Below are positions 33,629 through 42,528 of a stretch of DNA of 59,935 bases, one piece after another (the stretch's first letter is position 1; each line of letters opens with the position of its first letter). The position numbers and the translations under genes were made by a program. Under the pieces are notes generated by a model, which saw only the letters and a program-made list of their open reading frames with translations, had not been told where the DNA came from and ran no database searches. Location of the stretch: contig NZ_SSXE01000030.1 in the NCBI RefSeq assembly GCF_021699195.1, forward strand, positions 1-59,935. Reading direction: 5' to 3'. The DNA is from Nonomuraea sp. MG754425 (lineage in GTDB: Bacteria; Actinomycetota; Actinomycetes; Streptosporangiales; Streptosporangiaceae).

Positions 33629-34401
33629 AGGTCGTCCTCTTCTGCGGCGGCTACGGCACCCGGATGCGCACGGGCGCTCCCGGCGACGCTCCCAAACCGA
33701 TGCAGCTCGTCGGGCCCAGGCCGCTGATCTGGCATGTCATGCGCTACTACGCGCACTTCGGGCACAAGGAGTTCGTGCTCTGCCTCGGTTACGGGGCCGA
33801 GCAGATCAAGGACTTCTTCCTCAGGTACGAGGAGACCGCCTCCAACGACTTCGTGCTGCGCGGCGGCGGCGTCGAGCTGCTGGCCACCGACATCTCCGAC
33901 TGGACGATCTCGTTCATCCACACGGGCGTCGAGTCGTCGATCGGGGAGCGGCTGCGCCGGGTCCGCGACCACCTCCAGGGCGACGAGATGTTCCTGGCCA
34001 ACTACGCCGACGTGCTCACCGACGCGCCGCTGCCGGAGATCATCACGAGGTTCGAGACGTCGGAGGCCGGGGGCGCGCTGATGGCCGTGCCGCCGCCCGG
34101 CACCTTCCACTGCGTGGAGATCGCCGAGGACGGCCTGGTCGGGCAGATCACCGCCGTCACCGAGATGCCGTTATGGGTCAACGGCGGATATTTCGTCTTA
34201 CGCCAGGAGATCTTCGATCACATCCCGGAGAACGGCGACCTGCTCGTGGACGGTTGCAAGGAACTGGCCAAGCGCGGCCGGCTGATGGCCTACCCCTACC
34301 GCGGCTACTGGCGGCCCACCGACACCGTCAACCAGCGCCTGGAACTGGACCGCGCCTACTCGCGCGGCCACCGCCCGTGGGCCCTGTGGGAGCACGCGTG
34401 A
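33625..34401 (+). CDS. Sugar-1-phosphate nucleotidyltransferase (RfbF-like)
   Basis: A 258-residue nucleotidyltransferase. FCGGYGTRMRTGAPGDAPKP is the activating loop, followed by LIWHVMRYYAHFGHKEFVLC and GYGAEQIKDFF, which match glucose-1-phosphate cytidylyltransferases more closely than thymidylyltransferases. ANYADVLTD carries the metal-binding Asp. The substrate is not certain. GTG 33625 overlaps the methyltransferase stop and the end overlaps the PIG-L gene, both by 4 nt. Confidence 0.85.
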   Translation: MKVVLFCGGYGTRMRTGAPGDAPKPMQLVGPRPLIWHVMRYYAHFGHKEFVLCLGYGAEQIKDFFLRYEETASNDFVLRGGGVELLATDISDWTISFIHTGVESSIGERLRRVRDHLQGDEMFLANYADVLTDAPLPEIITRFETSEAGGALMAVPPPGTFHCVEIAEDGLVGQITAVTEMPLWVNGGYFVLRQEIFDHIPENGDLLVDGCKELAKRGRLMAYPYRGYWRPTDTVNQRLELDRAYSRGHRPWALWEHA

Positions 34402-35048
34402 ACCGGCTCTACCCCAGCGGCCTGCGCCGGGTGGCCCTGCTCGCCGCGCACTGCGACGACCTCGCCATCGGCGCGGGCGCGACCCTCCTGGTGATGTGCA
34501 CCTCCCACCCCGGCCTCCAGGTGGACGCGCTGGTGCTCTCCGGGGGCGGGACCGCCCGCGAGGAGGAGGAGCACAACGCGCTCGCCGCCTTCTGCCCCGG
34601 CGCCGACCTGCGGCTGACCGTGGGCAAACTGCCCGACGGCCGGCTGCCGGCCCACTGGGACGACGCCAAGAACGCGGTCGAGGAACTGCGGATGCGCACC
34701 GAGCCGGACCTGATCCTCGCCCCGCAGGCCGGCGACGCGCACCAGGACCACCGCGGCCTGGCGCGGCTGGTGCCCACCGCCTTCCGCGACCACCTCACGC
34801 TCGGCTACGAGATCCTCAAGTGGGACGGCGACCTCGGCCGGCCCAACGCGTACCAGCCGCTCGACCTCGCGCTGGCCGAGCGCAAGATCTCCCTGCTCTG
34901 GGAGCACTACCCCTCCCAGAGACACCGCCCCTGGTTCGACAGGGAGGCGTTCCTCGGGCTGGCCAGGATCCGCGGCATCGAGTGTCACGCACGTTACGCC
35001 GAGGCGTTCTACCTGCCCAAACTCGCTCTAGATCTAGCTGGAGGCTGA
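34398..35048 (+). CDS. PIG-L family deacetylase
   Basis: A 216-residue LmbE/PIG-L protein, a zinc-dependent de-N-acetylase of amino sugars or related compounds. The first zinc site is AAHCDDLAIGAG (His and Asp near residues 18-21), the usual AHPDDE being changed to AHCDD-L, and the second is AHQDHRGL near 115. The change of the Pro and of the Glu in the first motif is unusual. It overlaps neighbours by 4 nt upstream. An amino sugar made in the same block is the obvious candidate substrate. Confidence 0.82.
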   Translation: MNRLYPSGLRRVALLAAHCDDLAIGAGATLLVMCTSHPGLQVDALVLSGGGTAREEEEHNALAAFCPGADLRLTVGKLPDGRLPAHWDDAKNAVEELRMRTEPDLILAPQAGDAHQDHRGLARLVPTAFRDHLTLGYEILKWDGDLGRPNAYQPLDLALAERKISLLWEHYPSQRHRPWFDREAFLGLARIRGIECHARYAEAFYLPKLALDLAGG

Positions 35049-35054
35049 TCGCAC

Positions 35055-36074
35055 ATGCGTGTCTTACTCACGGGGCACCAGGGCTACCTCGGCACGGTCA
35101 TGGCCCCCATGCTCGCCAAGGCCGGCCACGAGGTGGTGGGCCTGGACTCGGGGCTCTTCGCCGCGTGCGTGCTCGGCCCCGCGCCGGACGAGCCGCGGGG
35201 ACACCGCGTCGACCTGCGCGACGTACCGGCGGATCTGCTGGAGGGCATCGACGCGGTGATCCACCTGGCCGCGCTCTCGAACGACCCGCTCGGCGCCCTC
35301 GCGCCCGAGCTGACCTACGACATCAACCACCACGCCTCCGTACGGCTGGCCCGGCTCGCCAAGGAGGCGGGCGTGCGCCGCTTCCTGTACGCCTCCACCT
35401 GCTCCGTGTACGGGGCCTCCGGCGGCGACGACCTGCTCGACGAGGACGCCCCGCTGCGGCCCGTCACCCCGTACGCCGAGTCGAAGGTGCGCGTCGAGGA
35501 CGAGCTGGTCGAGCTGGCCGACGCCGGCTTCACGCCGGTGTTCCTGCGCAACGCGACCGCGTTCGGGTTCTCGCCCCGGCTGCGGGCCGACATCGTGCTG
35601 AACAACCTCGTCGGCCACGCCCACCTGACCGGGCAGGTCCGGGTGCTCTCGGACGGCACCCCGTGGCGGCCCCTGGTGCACGTCGCCGACATCGCCGACG
35701 CGTTCCTGGCCGCGCTCACCGCGCCGCGCGAGGCCGTGCACGCCAGGGCGTTCAACGTGGGCGGCGAGATGAACAACCTGACCGTGGCCGAGATCGCCGA
35801 GCACGTCGTGGAGGCGGTGCCCGGCTCGGAGCTGCTGATCACCGGTGAGACCGGCGCCGACCCGCGCTCCTACCGGGTCTCCTTCACCCGCATCCGCGAG
35901 GCGCTGCCCGGCTACCACGCCCGCTGGACGGTGAAGGCGGGCGCCGTCGAGCTGGCCGACGCCTACCGCTACCACGGGCTGACCGCCGACGACTTCCGGC
36001 AGCGCTACACCCGGCTGGCCTGGCTGGCCGACCGGCGTACGGACGGGACCGTCTCCGAGGAGCTGCGCACGTGA
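35055..36074 (+). CDS. NAD-dependent epimerase/dehydratase (extended SDR)
   Basis: A 339-residue extended SDR. It has GHQGYLGTVMAPML at 7-20, STCSVYGASGG near 116 and PYAESKVRVEDEL with the Tyr-x3-Lys pair near 140. FNVGGEMNNLTVAEIAEHV is the later substrate-side strand. Such enzymes epimerise or dehydrate nucleotide sugars; which one is not visible. ATG 35055 lies 6 nt after the PIG-L gene with GGAGG upstream. The end overlaps the DUF4910 gene by 4 nt. Confidence 0.87.
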   Translation: MRVLLTGHQGYLGTVMAPMLAKAGHEVVGLDSGLFAACVLGPAPDEPRGHRVDLRDVPADLLEGIDAVIHLAALSNDPLGALAPELTYDINHHASVRLARLAKEAGVRRFLYASTCSVYGASGGDDLLDEDAPLRPVTPYAESKVRVEDELVELADAGFTPVFLRNATAFGFSPRLRADIVLNNLVGHAHLTGQVRVLSDGTPWRPLVHVADIADAFLAALTAPREAVHARAFNVGGEMNNLTVAEIAEHVVEAVPGSELLITGETGADPRSYRVSFTRIREALPGYHARWTVKAGAVELADAYRYHGLTADDFRQRYTRLAWLADRRTDGTVSEELRT

Positions 36075-37351
36075 CCGGGGAGGAGATGCACGCCCTGGTG
36101 GAGCGGCTCTACCCGCTGTGCCGCTCCATCACGGGCGACGGCGTGCGCGCCACCCTGGACGTCGTCGGGGAACTGCTGGAGCTGGCGGTGCACGAGGTGC
36201 CGACCGGGACGCGGGTGCTCGACTGGACGATCCCCCAGGAGTGGAACATCCGCGACGCCTACGTCAAGGATCCGGCGGGCCGCCGGGTGGTGGACTTCGA
36301 ACGCTCCAACCTGCACGTCGTGGGCTACAGCGTGCCGGTGTCGGCGACCATGACCCTGGAGGAGCTGCGGCCCCGCCTGCACACGCTGCCCGGGCAGCCG
36401 GGGCTGGTGCCGTACCGGACCTCGTACTACGCCGAGACGTGGGGGTTCTGCCTGAGCCAGGACACGCTCGACGGGATGGGCGAAGGGCCGTACGAGGTGG
36501 TGATCGACTCGACGCTGTCCGACGGGCACCTGACCTACGCCGAGCACGTCGTGCCGGGGCGCACCGACGACGAGGTGCTGATCTCGTGCCACGTCTGTCA
36601 CCCGTCGCTGGCCAACGACAACCTGGCCGGGATCGCCGTCGCCACCGCCCTGGCCGCCGGGCTGGCGCGCGGGCCGCGCCCGCGTCACACCTACCGGTTC
36701 CTGTTCGCGCCCGGCACGATCGGCGCGATCACGTGGCTGGCGCGCAACCGGGAGCGGGCCGGGCGGGTCCGGCACGGGCTCACGCTGGCCTGCGCGGGCG
36801 ACCGGGGCGGGCTGACGTACAAACGCAGCAGGCGCGGCGACGCGCCCATCGACAGGGTGATGGCGCACGTGCTGCGCGAGCGGCCGCACACGATCGTGGA
36901 CTTCTCGCCGTACGGCTACGACGAGCGGCAGTTCTGCTCGCCCGGCTTCGACCTGCCGGTCGGCAGCCTGACCAGGACGCCGTACGCGGGCTACCCCGAG
37001 TACCACACCTCCGGTGACGACCTGGACTTCGTCTCGCCGCGGGCCATGGCCGACACCCTGGACGCGCTGCGGTCGGCGGTCGAGGTGCTGGAGCAGGACG
37101 GCCGTTACGAGAACCTCAGCCCGTACGGCGAGCCGCAACTCGGCAGGCGCGGCCTGTACGGATCTCTCGGCGGCCGGAGTGACACGAAACAAGCGCAAAT
37201 GGCGATGTTATGGGTGTTGAACCTGTCCGACGGCGAGCACAGCCTGCTGGACGTCGCCGGCCGGTCGGGCCTGCCCTTCCGCGCGGTCGCCGAGGCGTCC
37301 GCCGCGCTGGAGGCCGCGGGCCTGCTCAAACGGGTGGGAGAGGGCGGATGA
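36071..37351 (+). CDS. DUF4910 domain protein (M28-like peptidase fold) with winged-helix tail
   Basis: A 426-residue protein. The DUF4910/DUF2172 region (about 15-340) has SCHVCHPSLANDNLAGI near 178, a likely zinc site with two His and an Asp, and EYHTSGDDLDFVS near 312, a further His and acidic pair as in M28 aminopeptidases. From about 375 a winged-helix-like tail follows (LDVAGRSGLPFRAVAEASAA). Members occur in surface-sugar loci but their substrate is unknown; hydrolysis of an amide on a sugar or peptide is a fair guess. It overlaps both neighbours by 4 nt. Confidence 0.75.
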   Translation: MTGEEMHALVERLYPLCRSITGDGVRATLDVVGELLELAVHEVPTGTRVLDWTIPQEWNIRDAYVKDPAGRRVVDFERSNLHVVGYSVPVSATMTLEELRPRLHTLPGQPGLVPYRTSYYAETWGFCLSQDTLDGMGEGPYEVVIDSTLSDGHLTYAEHVVPGRTDDEVLISCHVCHPSLANDNLAGIAVATALAAGLARGPRPRHTYRFLFAPGTIGAITWLARNRERAGRVRHGLTLACAGDRGGLTYKRSRRGDAPIDRVMAHVLRERPHTIVDFSPYGYDERQFCSPGFDLPVGSLTRTPYAGYPEYHTSGDDLDFVSPRAMADTLDALRSAVEVLEQDGRYENLSPYGEPQLGRRGLYGSLGGRSDTKQAQMAMLWVLNLSDGEHSLLDVAGRSGLPFRAVAEASAALEAAGLLKRVGEGG

Positions 37352-38301
37352 ATCTGCGGGTGGGGGACCTCGTCGAGGTGCGGAGCGCGGCGGAGATCCT
37401 GGCGACGCTGGACGAGCGGGGCGAACTGGACGACCTCCCGTTCATGCCGGAGATGCTGGCCTTCTGCGGGCGGCGGATGACCGTGCACAAGGTCGCGCAC
37501 AAGCTGTGCGACACGATCAGCCGCAGCGGCATGCGGCGCATGGACGACGCGGTGCACCTGACCGGCGCGCGGTGCGACGGCGGCGGCCACGGCGGCTGCC
37601 AGACCGCCTGCTCGCTGTACTGGAAGTCGGCCTGGCTCAAACGGGTCGAGCCCGGCGAGCCGGCGGCCCCGGCGATCCCGGAGGAGCGGCTGCTGAAACT
37701 GCTGGACGCCAACACCCGCAAGGGCCCGGACGGCTACGCCTGCCAGGCCACCGAGCTGCTCCGGGCCGCGCCCACCTGCCTGCCCTTCCGCGACCTCGGC
37801 CAGTACGTCACCGACGTGCGCAGCGGCAACGTGGGCGTGGCCCAGACCGTCCGCACGTTCCTGGTGGGCCTGTTCAACCGCTTCCAGGACGTCAGCAGGA
37901 AGCGCCTGCCGCGCCCCCTGTGGATCCGGCGCGGGCTGCGCTGGGGCTTCATCGAGGGCCGGGCCGGCAAGGTCACGCCGACGGCCACGCTCGGCCTGCG
38001 GCCCGGCGAGCTGGTCCGGATCAGGTCCAAGGACGAGATCCTCGACACGCTCAACGACGACCTGCTCAACCGCGGGATGGGCTTCGAGGAGGAGATGGCG
38101 CGCTACTGCGGCAGGACCGCCCGCGTCCGGGCCAGGGTCGAGCGCTGCCTGGATGAGAAGACCGGCCGGATGCTCACCATGAAGAGCCCGTGCATCATCC
38201 TCGACGACCTCGTCTGCGAGGGCGTCTACAACGCCAACTGCCCGCGCGAGTTCGTGCCGTTCTGGCGGGAGATCTGGCTGGAGAGGGTCGAGAGTCCGTG
38301 A
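37348..38301 (+). CDS. Conserved Cys-rich protein of unknown function with internal duplication
   Basis: A 317-residue protein with no recognised family. Two halves are homologous: residues about 5-101 (GDLVEVRSAAEIL to WLKRVE) and 219-314 (GELVRIRSKDEIL to WLERVE). Each repeat keeps Cys at equal spacing: 40, 54, 76, 84 against 254, 267, 290, 298. The region between holds three more Cys. The starts resemble small SH3/KOW-like barrels, and the Cys pattern suggests a metal or iron-sulfur site. It is locked by 4-nt overlaps between the DUF4910 and flippase genes, so it belongs to the same pathway. Confidence 0.7.
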   Translation: MNLRVGDLVEVRSAAEILATLDERGELDDLPFMPEMLAFCGRRMTVHKVAHKLCDTISRSGMRRMDDAVHLTGARCDGGGHGGCQTACSLYWKSAWLKRVEPGEPAAPAIPEERLLKLLDANTRKGPDGYACQATELLRAAPTCLPFRDLGQYVTDVRSGNVGVAQTVRTFLVGLFNRFQDVSRKRLPRPLWIRRGLRWGFIEGRAGKVTPTATLGLRPGELVRIRSKDEILDTLNDDLLNRGMGFEEEMARYCGRTARVRARVERCLDEKTGRMLTMKSPCIILDDLVCEGVYNANCPREFVPFWREIWLERVESP

Positions 38302-39746
38302 GCGAGGTCGGCGACATCGGCCGTAAGGCCGGTCGTGGCCTGCGCTGGAGCCTGCTGGGCAACCTGGTGATGAAGGCGGGCTCGTTCGTGATGAGCCTGA
38401 TCCTGGCCAGGCTGCTGGTGCCGGAGGACTTCGGCGTGTTCGCGATCGCGCTGGCGGCCACCCAGTTCGTCATCTACATCAACGACGCCGGGGTGATCGC
38501 GGCGACCGTGCAGTGGCGGGGCCGGCTGGAGGAGATCGCGCCCACCGCCACCGTCGTGGCGATCCTGTCCAGCGTCGCCCTCTACGCGCTGTTCTGGGTG
38601 ATCGCCCCGTTCTACGCGCGGCTGGCCGGGAGCGAGGACGCCATCTGGGTGATCCGCATCCTCATGGCCACCAACCTCGTCTACGGGCTGACCGCGGTGC
38701 GCAGCGCCGCGCTCATGCGCCGCTTCGAGCAGGACAAGCTGGCCTGGGCCAACCTGGCCGGGTTCGTGGCCAACGCCTCCGTCTCCATCACCCTGGCCGC
38801 GAACGGCGCCGGGGCCTACAGCTTCGCCTGGGGGCAGCTCAGCGGGGGTGTGCTGACCGGGGTGCTGGTGGTGGTGCTGGCCCGGGTCCGGATCGAACTG
38901 GGCTTCGACCGCGTGCAGGCCGCGCGGCTGCTGCGCTTCGGGCTGCCGCTCTGCGTCAGCCTCGGCATCGAGGGCCTGCTGCTCAACGTGGACTCCGTCA
39001 TCGTCGGCGACGTGCTCGGGCCGGTCTGGCTGGGCTTCTACCTGCTCGCCTTCAACATCTCGAGCTGGGTGCCCGGCCTGGTCGGCACCGCCGTCCGGTA
39101 CGTCGCGCTGCCCAGCTTCGCGCGCCTGGCCGAGGAGGGCGCCGAGTCGATGCGGGAGGGCGTGCGGCGGGCCGTCCCGCTGCTGGCCGGCATGGTGCTG
39201 CCGATCGCCGTGCTGATGGGTACGCTCGCCCCGTCGGTCGTGGAGTTCCTGTACGGCCCGTCCTGGCTGCCCGCGGCCCAGGTGCTGCGCTTCCTGGCGA
39301 TCGTGATGGCCGTGCGCATGCTGACGCTGCTCATCACCGACATCCTGGCCGCGCTCGGCCGGACGAAGGCGACCATGTGGGTCAACCTGTGCTGGGCCGT
39401 CGCGCTGGTGCCCGCGCTGCTGCTGGGGGCGCGGCTCGACGGCATCCAGGGCGCCGCCATGGCGCACGCGGTCATCGCCGTGGTCGTGGCGCTGCCGCTG
39501 CTGGCCGTGGCCCTGAACCGGTCGGGGGTGCCCGTGGGGCTGGTCGGCGCGGGGCTGGTCAGGCCGCTGGTGGGGGCGGTGCCGGCGGGCCTCGTCATGG
39601 CCGGGCTCGCCGCGGTGGTCGACGGGGCGTTCGCCGAGCTGTGCGTGGCCGGCGGCGGTGGGCTGCTGCTGTTCACGCTCGTCGTGGTGCCGCGCGCCGC
39701 GCTGACGCGACTCGTACGCCAAAGGAGGGCGCATGCACCACTCTGA
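38298..39746 (+). CDS. Wzx-like polysaccharide flippase (MOP superfamily)
   Basis: A 482-residue membrane protein with about 12-14 hydrophobic helices. The N-terminus GLRWSLLGNLVMKAGSFVMS and LARLLVPEDFGVFAIALAAT is typical of oligosaccharide flippases that move lipid-linked repeat units across the membrane. GTG 38298 overlaps the upstream gene by 4 nt. The last 14 nt overlap the glycosyltransferase. Confidence 0.88.
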   Translation: MSEVGDIGRKAGRGLRWSLLGNLVMKAGSFVMSLILARLLVPEDFGVFAIALAATQFVIYINDAGVIAATVQWRGRLEEIAPTATVVAILSSVALYALFWVIAPFYARLAGSEDAIWVIRILMATNLVYGLTAVRSAALMRRFEQDKLAWANLAGFVANASVSITLAANGAGAYSFAWGQLSGGVLTGVLVVVLARVRIELGFDRVQAARLLRFGLPLCVSLGIEGLLLNVDSVIVGDVLGPVWLGFYLLAFNISSWVPGLVGTAVRYVALPSFARLAEEGAESMREGVRRAVPLLAGMVLPIAVLMGTLAPSVVEFLYGPSWLPAAQVLRFLAIVMAVRMLTLLITDILAALGRTKATMWVNLCWAVALVPALLLGARLDGIQGAAMAHAVIAVVVALPLLAVALNRSGVPVGLVGAGLVRPLVGAVPAGLVMAGLAAVVDGAFAELCVAGGGGLLLFTLVVVPRAALTRLVRQRRAHAPL

Positions 39747-40608
39747 GCTCGTCTCGATCGCGCTGCCCGTGCGCAACGGGGCCGACCGGCTGGCGGCCGT
39801 GGTCGGCTCGGTGCTGGCCCAGGACCATCCGCACGTCGAGCTGGTCATCTCCGACAACGCCTCCACGGACGGCACCGAGGAGCTGTGCCGCGACCTGGCC
39901 GCCCGCGACCCCAGGATCGTCTACCACCGCCATCCGGAGAACGTCGGCCTGCTCGGCAACTTCCGGCACGCGGCCCGCATCTCGCGCGGGGCCTACATCC
40001 GGTGGATCGGCGACGACGACCGGCTGGAGCCCGCGTGCGTCTCGCGGGCGCTGGCCGCCTTCGCCGCCGACGAGCGGCTCGTGCTGGTGACCAACCAGGT
40101 CGCCTACACCGGCCCCGACGGGCAGGTCAGCACGGTCCCGTACACCGGTGCGGGGCTGGGCTCCGACGACCCGGTGGAACGTTTCGCCGAGATGCTGCGC
40201 CTGCTCAACGAGAGCCCGTACCTGATCGATCCGCTCTACGGCCTGCTGCGGCGCGGGCCCGCGACCGGCATCCCGCGGCGCAACATGCTGCGCGAGGACG
40301 AGGTGTTCGCGGCCAAGCTGGCCCTGGCGGGCCCGTGGGCGCACGTCCCCGAGGTGCTCTCGCACCGCAACTGGCGGCTGGAGCGGATCGGCCGCATCGC
40401 CCGCCGCCTCGACGTGCCGTCCTGGCAGTCCCGCCTGGCCAACACCCTTCAGTGCAGGGAGCTGCTGAGATGGCTGAGCGAGGCGGAGCTCACCGAGGAG
40501 CAGCGGCGGCGGGCACGCGGCGCGGTGCTGCGCATGTACGCCCGACGCCAGCGGCGCACGATCGCCCATCGCGGTCGCAGGCTGCTGGCCATGGCCCGCC
40601 TGGTGTAA
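39733..40608 (+). CDS. Family 2 glycosyltransferase
   Basis: A 291-residue GT2 enzyme: SIALPVRNGADRLAAVVGSV at the start, VISDNASTDGTEEL near 36, and WIGDDDRLEP near 92 carrying the metal-binding Asp residues. Donor and acceptor cannot be deduced. There is no membrane helix, so it acts at the inner face of the membrane. ATG 39733 lies within the end of the flippase gene and AAGGAGG precedes it. Confidence 0.88.
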   Translation: MHHSELVSIALPVRNGADRLAAVVGSVLAQDHPHVELVISDNASTDGTEELCRDLAARDPRIVYHRHPENVGLLGNFRHAARISRGAYIRWIGDDDRLEPACVSRALAAFAADERLVLVTNQVAYTGPDGQVSTVPYTGAGLGSDDPVERFAEMLRLLNESPYLIDPLYGLLRRGPATGIPRRNMLREDEVFAAKLALAGPWAHVPEVLSHRNWRLERIGRIARRLDVPSWQSRLANTLQCRELLRWLSEAELTEEQRRRARGAVLRMYARRQRRTIAHRGRRLLAMARLV

Positions 40609-40672
40609 CACGTCCGATGAGCGGAGCGATTTCCCGTTTGCATCGGTACAAAAGTCGACGGGGGCGGAAATA

Positions 40673-41677
40673 GTGCGCTTCTGGAAGACCATCCTCGGTC
40701 TGGCCCGGAAGAAGGTCGTGGGGCCGCCGGTGGTTCTCGCGGCCGTCGGGCTCGCCCTGGCGGCGTACTTCCTGATGCCGGGCCGTTACGTCTCGACCGC
40801 CTCCATGGTGCTCACCGTGCCCGCCACCGGCGGCACGCTGGAGACCCAGCCGGCCGGCAAGCCCGGCCTGACCAACCCGCTGCTGCAGTTCAACGACGCG
40901 TTGCGGACCACCGCCGGCATCCTGATCCTGGCCACCAACACGGCCGACGTCTACAAGGAGGTCGGCGCGCCGGAGAGCGGGCCCACCTCCGTGACCATCA
41001 ACGACGGCCGGACCAACGCCGACCTGCTGGGCATCAGCACCAACGGCCCCTTCATCTACATCGAGGTGGAGAGCGACGACCCTGCCACGGTGCGGGAGGT
41101 CATGCGCAAGGCGCAGCAGCGGGTGCGGCTGGAGCTGGCCAGGCGGCAGACGGCGCTGGACGCCCCGATCAGCACGCACATCGGGATCATGGACGTGATG
41201 CCGCCGTCCGGCCCGAGGGCCGCGCTCGGCGACCGCCTGACGCTCGCGGCCTTCGGCGGCGTGTTCGGCGTGGTCGCCGGGATCGGCGTGGCGTACGGCG
41301 TCCAGCGCGTGCGCTGGTCACGGGCCCAGGCCGAGACCGTGCCCGAAGCTGGGCCCCAAGCTGGGCCCCAAGCCGGGCCCCAAGCCGGGCCCCAAGCCGG
41401 GCCCCAAGCCGGGCCCCAAGCTGGGCCGGAACAAGGGCTGGAGCGGGAGCCCGAGGTGTGGGCCGAGGTCGTCGCCGAGCAGCCCGGCGCGCGGGGCGGG
41501 GCTGGGGAGCCGCCGCCCGCGGCGCTCAACGGCTCCCGGCCGTACCCGACCGTCCCGGGCTTCCCCATGACGGTGGACGAACTGGCCGTGGAGCAGACGG
41601 GACCCATCCAGGTGGTCAAGCCCGACGACGAGCCGAAGACCGAGGACGGCGACGGTCAGCTCGACTCGACCACCTGA
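40673..41677 (+). CDS. Wzz-like chain-length determinant/polysaccharide co-polymerase, with PQAG repeats
   Basis: A 334-residue protein. A hydrophobic segment lies at about 17-35 and a second at about 190-210, with a periplasmic-type domain between (STASMVLTVPATGGTLETQP, DVYKEVGAPESGPTSVTIND). No kinase domain follows. After the second helix comes a Pro/Ala/Gly-rich tail with six GPQA units encoded by 12-bp tandem repeats, then an acidic end. It is a paralogue of the gene at 43556. GTG 40673 has GGGGGCGGA upstream. It overlaps the convergent gene by 22 nt. Confidence 0.78.
   Translation: MRFWKTILGLARKKVVGPPVVLAAVGLALAAYFLMPGRYVSTASMVLTVPATGGTLETQPAGKPGLTNPLLQFNDALRTTAGILILATNTADVYKEVGAPESGPTSVTINDGRTNADLLGISTNGPFIYIEVESDDPATVREVMRKAQQRVRLELARRQTALDAPISTHIGIMDVMPPSGPRAALGDRLTLAAFGGVFGVVAGIGVAYGVQRVRWSRAQAETVPEAGPQAGPQAGPQAGPQAGPQAGPQAGPEQGLEREPEVWAEVVAEQPGARGGAGEPPPAALNGSRPYPTVPGFPMTVDELAVEQTGPIQVVKPDDEPKTEDGDGQLDSTT
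41351..41422 (+). repeat. 12-bp tandem repeat (six units) encoding AGPQ
   Basis: Six head-to-tail units of GGGCCCCAAGC plus T or C occupy these 72 bp within the Wzz-like gene. All are in frame, so copy-number change would only alter linker length. Confidence 0.95.
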
Positions 41678-42528
41678 GCGCACCTCCTGATGGCGGCCTG
41701 CCTGACCTCCATCGGGGTGTGCGACTTGGCCGAGATCATCATCCCCACCGCGTCCTGCGGCAGCCGGTCGGCGAAGGCGACGGCGGTGGCCTCGTCCCAG
41801 GGCTCGTGGTTGTAGCTCAGGTGGCAGATCGTGGTGTTGATCGGCGGGTCCGCCTTCAGCACCTCGTCCACGAAGACGCCGTACAGGATGAACTCCGAGA
41901 CGTGCAGCCGCGCGTTGAACTCGTCGAGCCAGTCCCGGCCGGTCACCTGGCTGATCCGCCGTTGCATCGCGCGCACGATCTCCGGGTCCCAGAACGTCAG
42001 CGCCGTCACGTAGTCGGGCAGCGGTGGCAACGGGGCCGGTGGCAGGCCGAGCAGTTCGCGGGCCACCTGGTGCCAGATGACGTGCCGCGTCATCCCGGCC
42101 GTCACGCCGTTCTCCAGGCGGTACAGGCACAGCCGCCCGTCGCTGGTGAAGGACTCGGCGCTGGTCGGACGGACCAGCACGGCGTCGGAGTCCACGATGA
42201 GCAGGGCGTCGGCGTCGATCAGCCCCACCGAGGCGATCTTGACCGTCTGCTGCATCACCCAGCCGCGCAGCGGCGGCCAGGGCCGGCGGTAGTTGACGTA
42301 CAGGTCGGCCCCCGGCAGCCGCAGGTACCGGCGGGGCAGCAGCTCGGAACGGATCCACACGTGGCAGCGGGGCCCCTCGAACCGGGCGAACGCCGCGCGG
42401 TCGCCCGGCGGCACGAACACGTGGTGGATGGTGTCCTCTGAGGTGTACTCGAGCACGGAACGGTGCAGGTCGGCGAACAGCTCGGCGTCTTGGGCGTAGG
42501 ACGGGGTGATGACCGCCAGCTTGCTCAC
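41656..42528 (-). CDS. DUF6492-family putative glycosyltransferase (copy 1)
   Basis: A 290-residue protein with a GT-A-like start: SKLAVITPSYAQDAELFADL, then VDSDAVLVRP near 115 as the probable metal-binding D-S-D motif, and PPLRGWVMQQTVKIASVGLI just before it. The end contains FILYGVFVDEVL. I assign the DUF6492 family from memory of similar actinobacterial proteins. GTG 42528 overlaps the stop of its upstream paralogue by 4 nt. It overlaps the 3' end of the Wzz-like gene by 22 nt. Confidence 0.75.
   Translation of the reverse strand: MSKLAVITPSYAQDAELFADLHRSVLEYTSEDTIHHVFVPPGDRAAFARFEGPRCHVWIRSELLPRRYLRLPGADLYVNYRRPWPPLRGWVMQQTVKIASVGLIDADALLIVDSDAVLVRPTSAESFTSDGRLCLYRLENGVTAGMTRHVIWHQVARELLGLPPAPLPPLPDYVTALTFWDPEIVRAMQRRISQVTGRDWLDEFNARLHVSEFILYGVFVDEVLKADPPINTTICHLSYNHEPWDEATAVAFADRLPQDAVGMMISAKSHTPMEVRQAAIRRCAQVVESS

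Noticed and set aside
41351..41422. CRISPR-like array
   Set aside because: The units are 12 bp, head to tail without spacers, and in frame within a gene.
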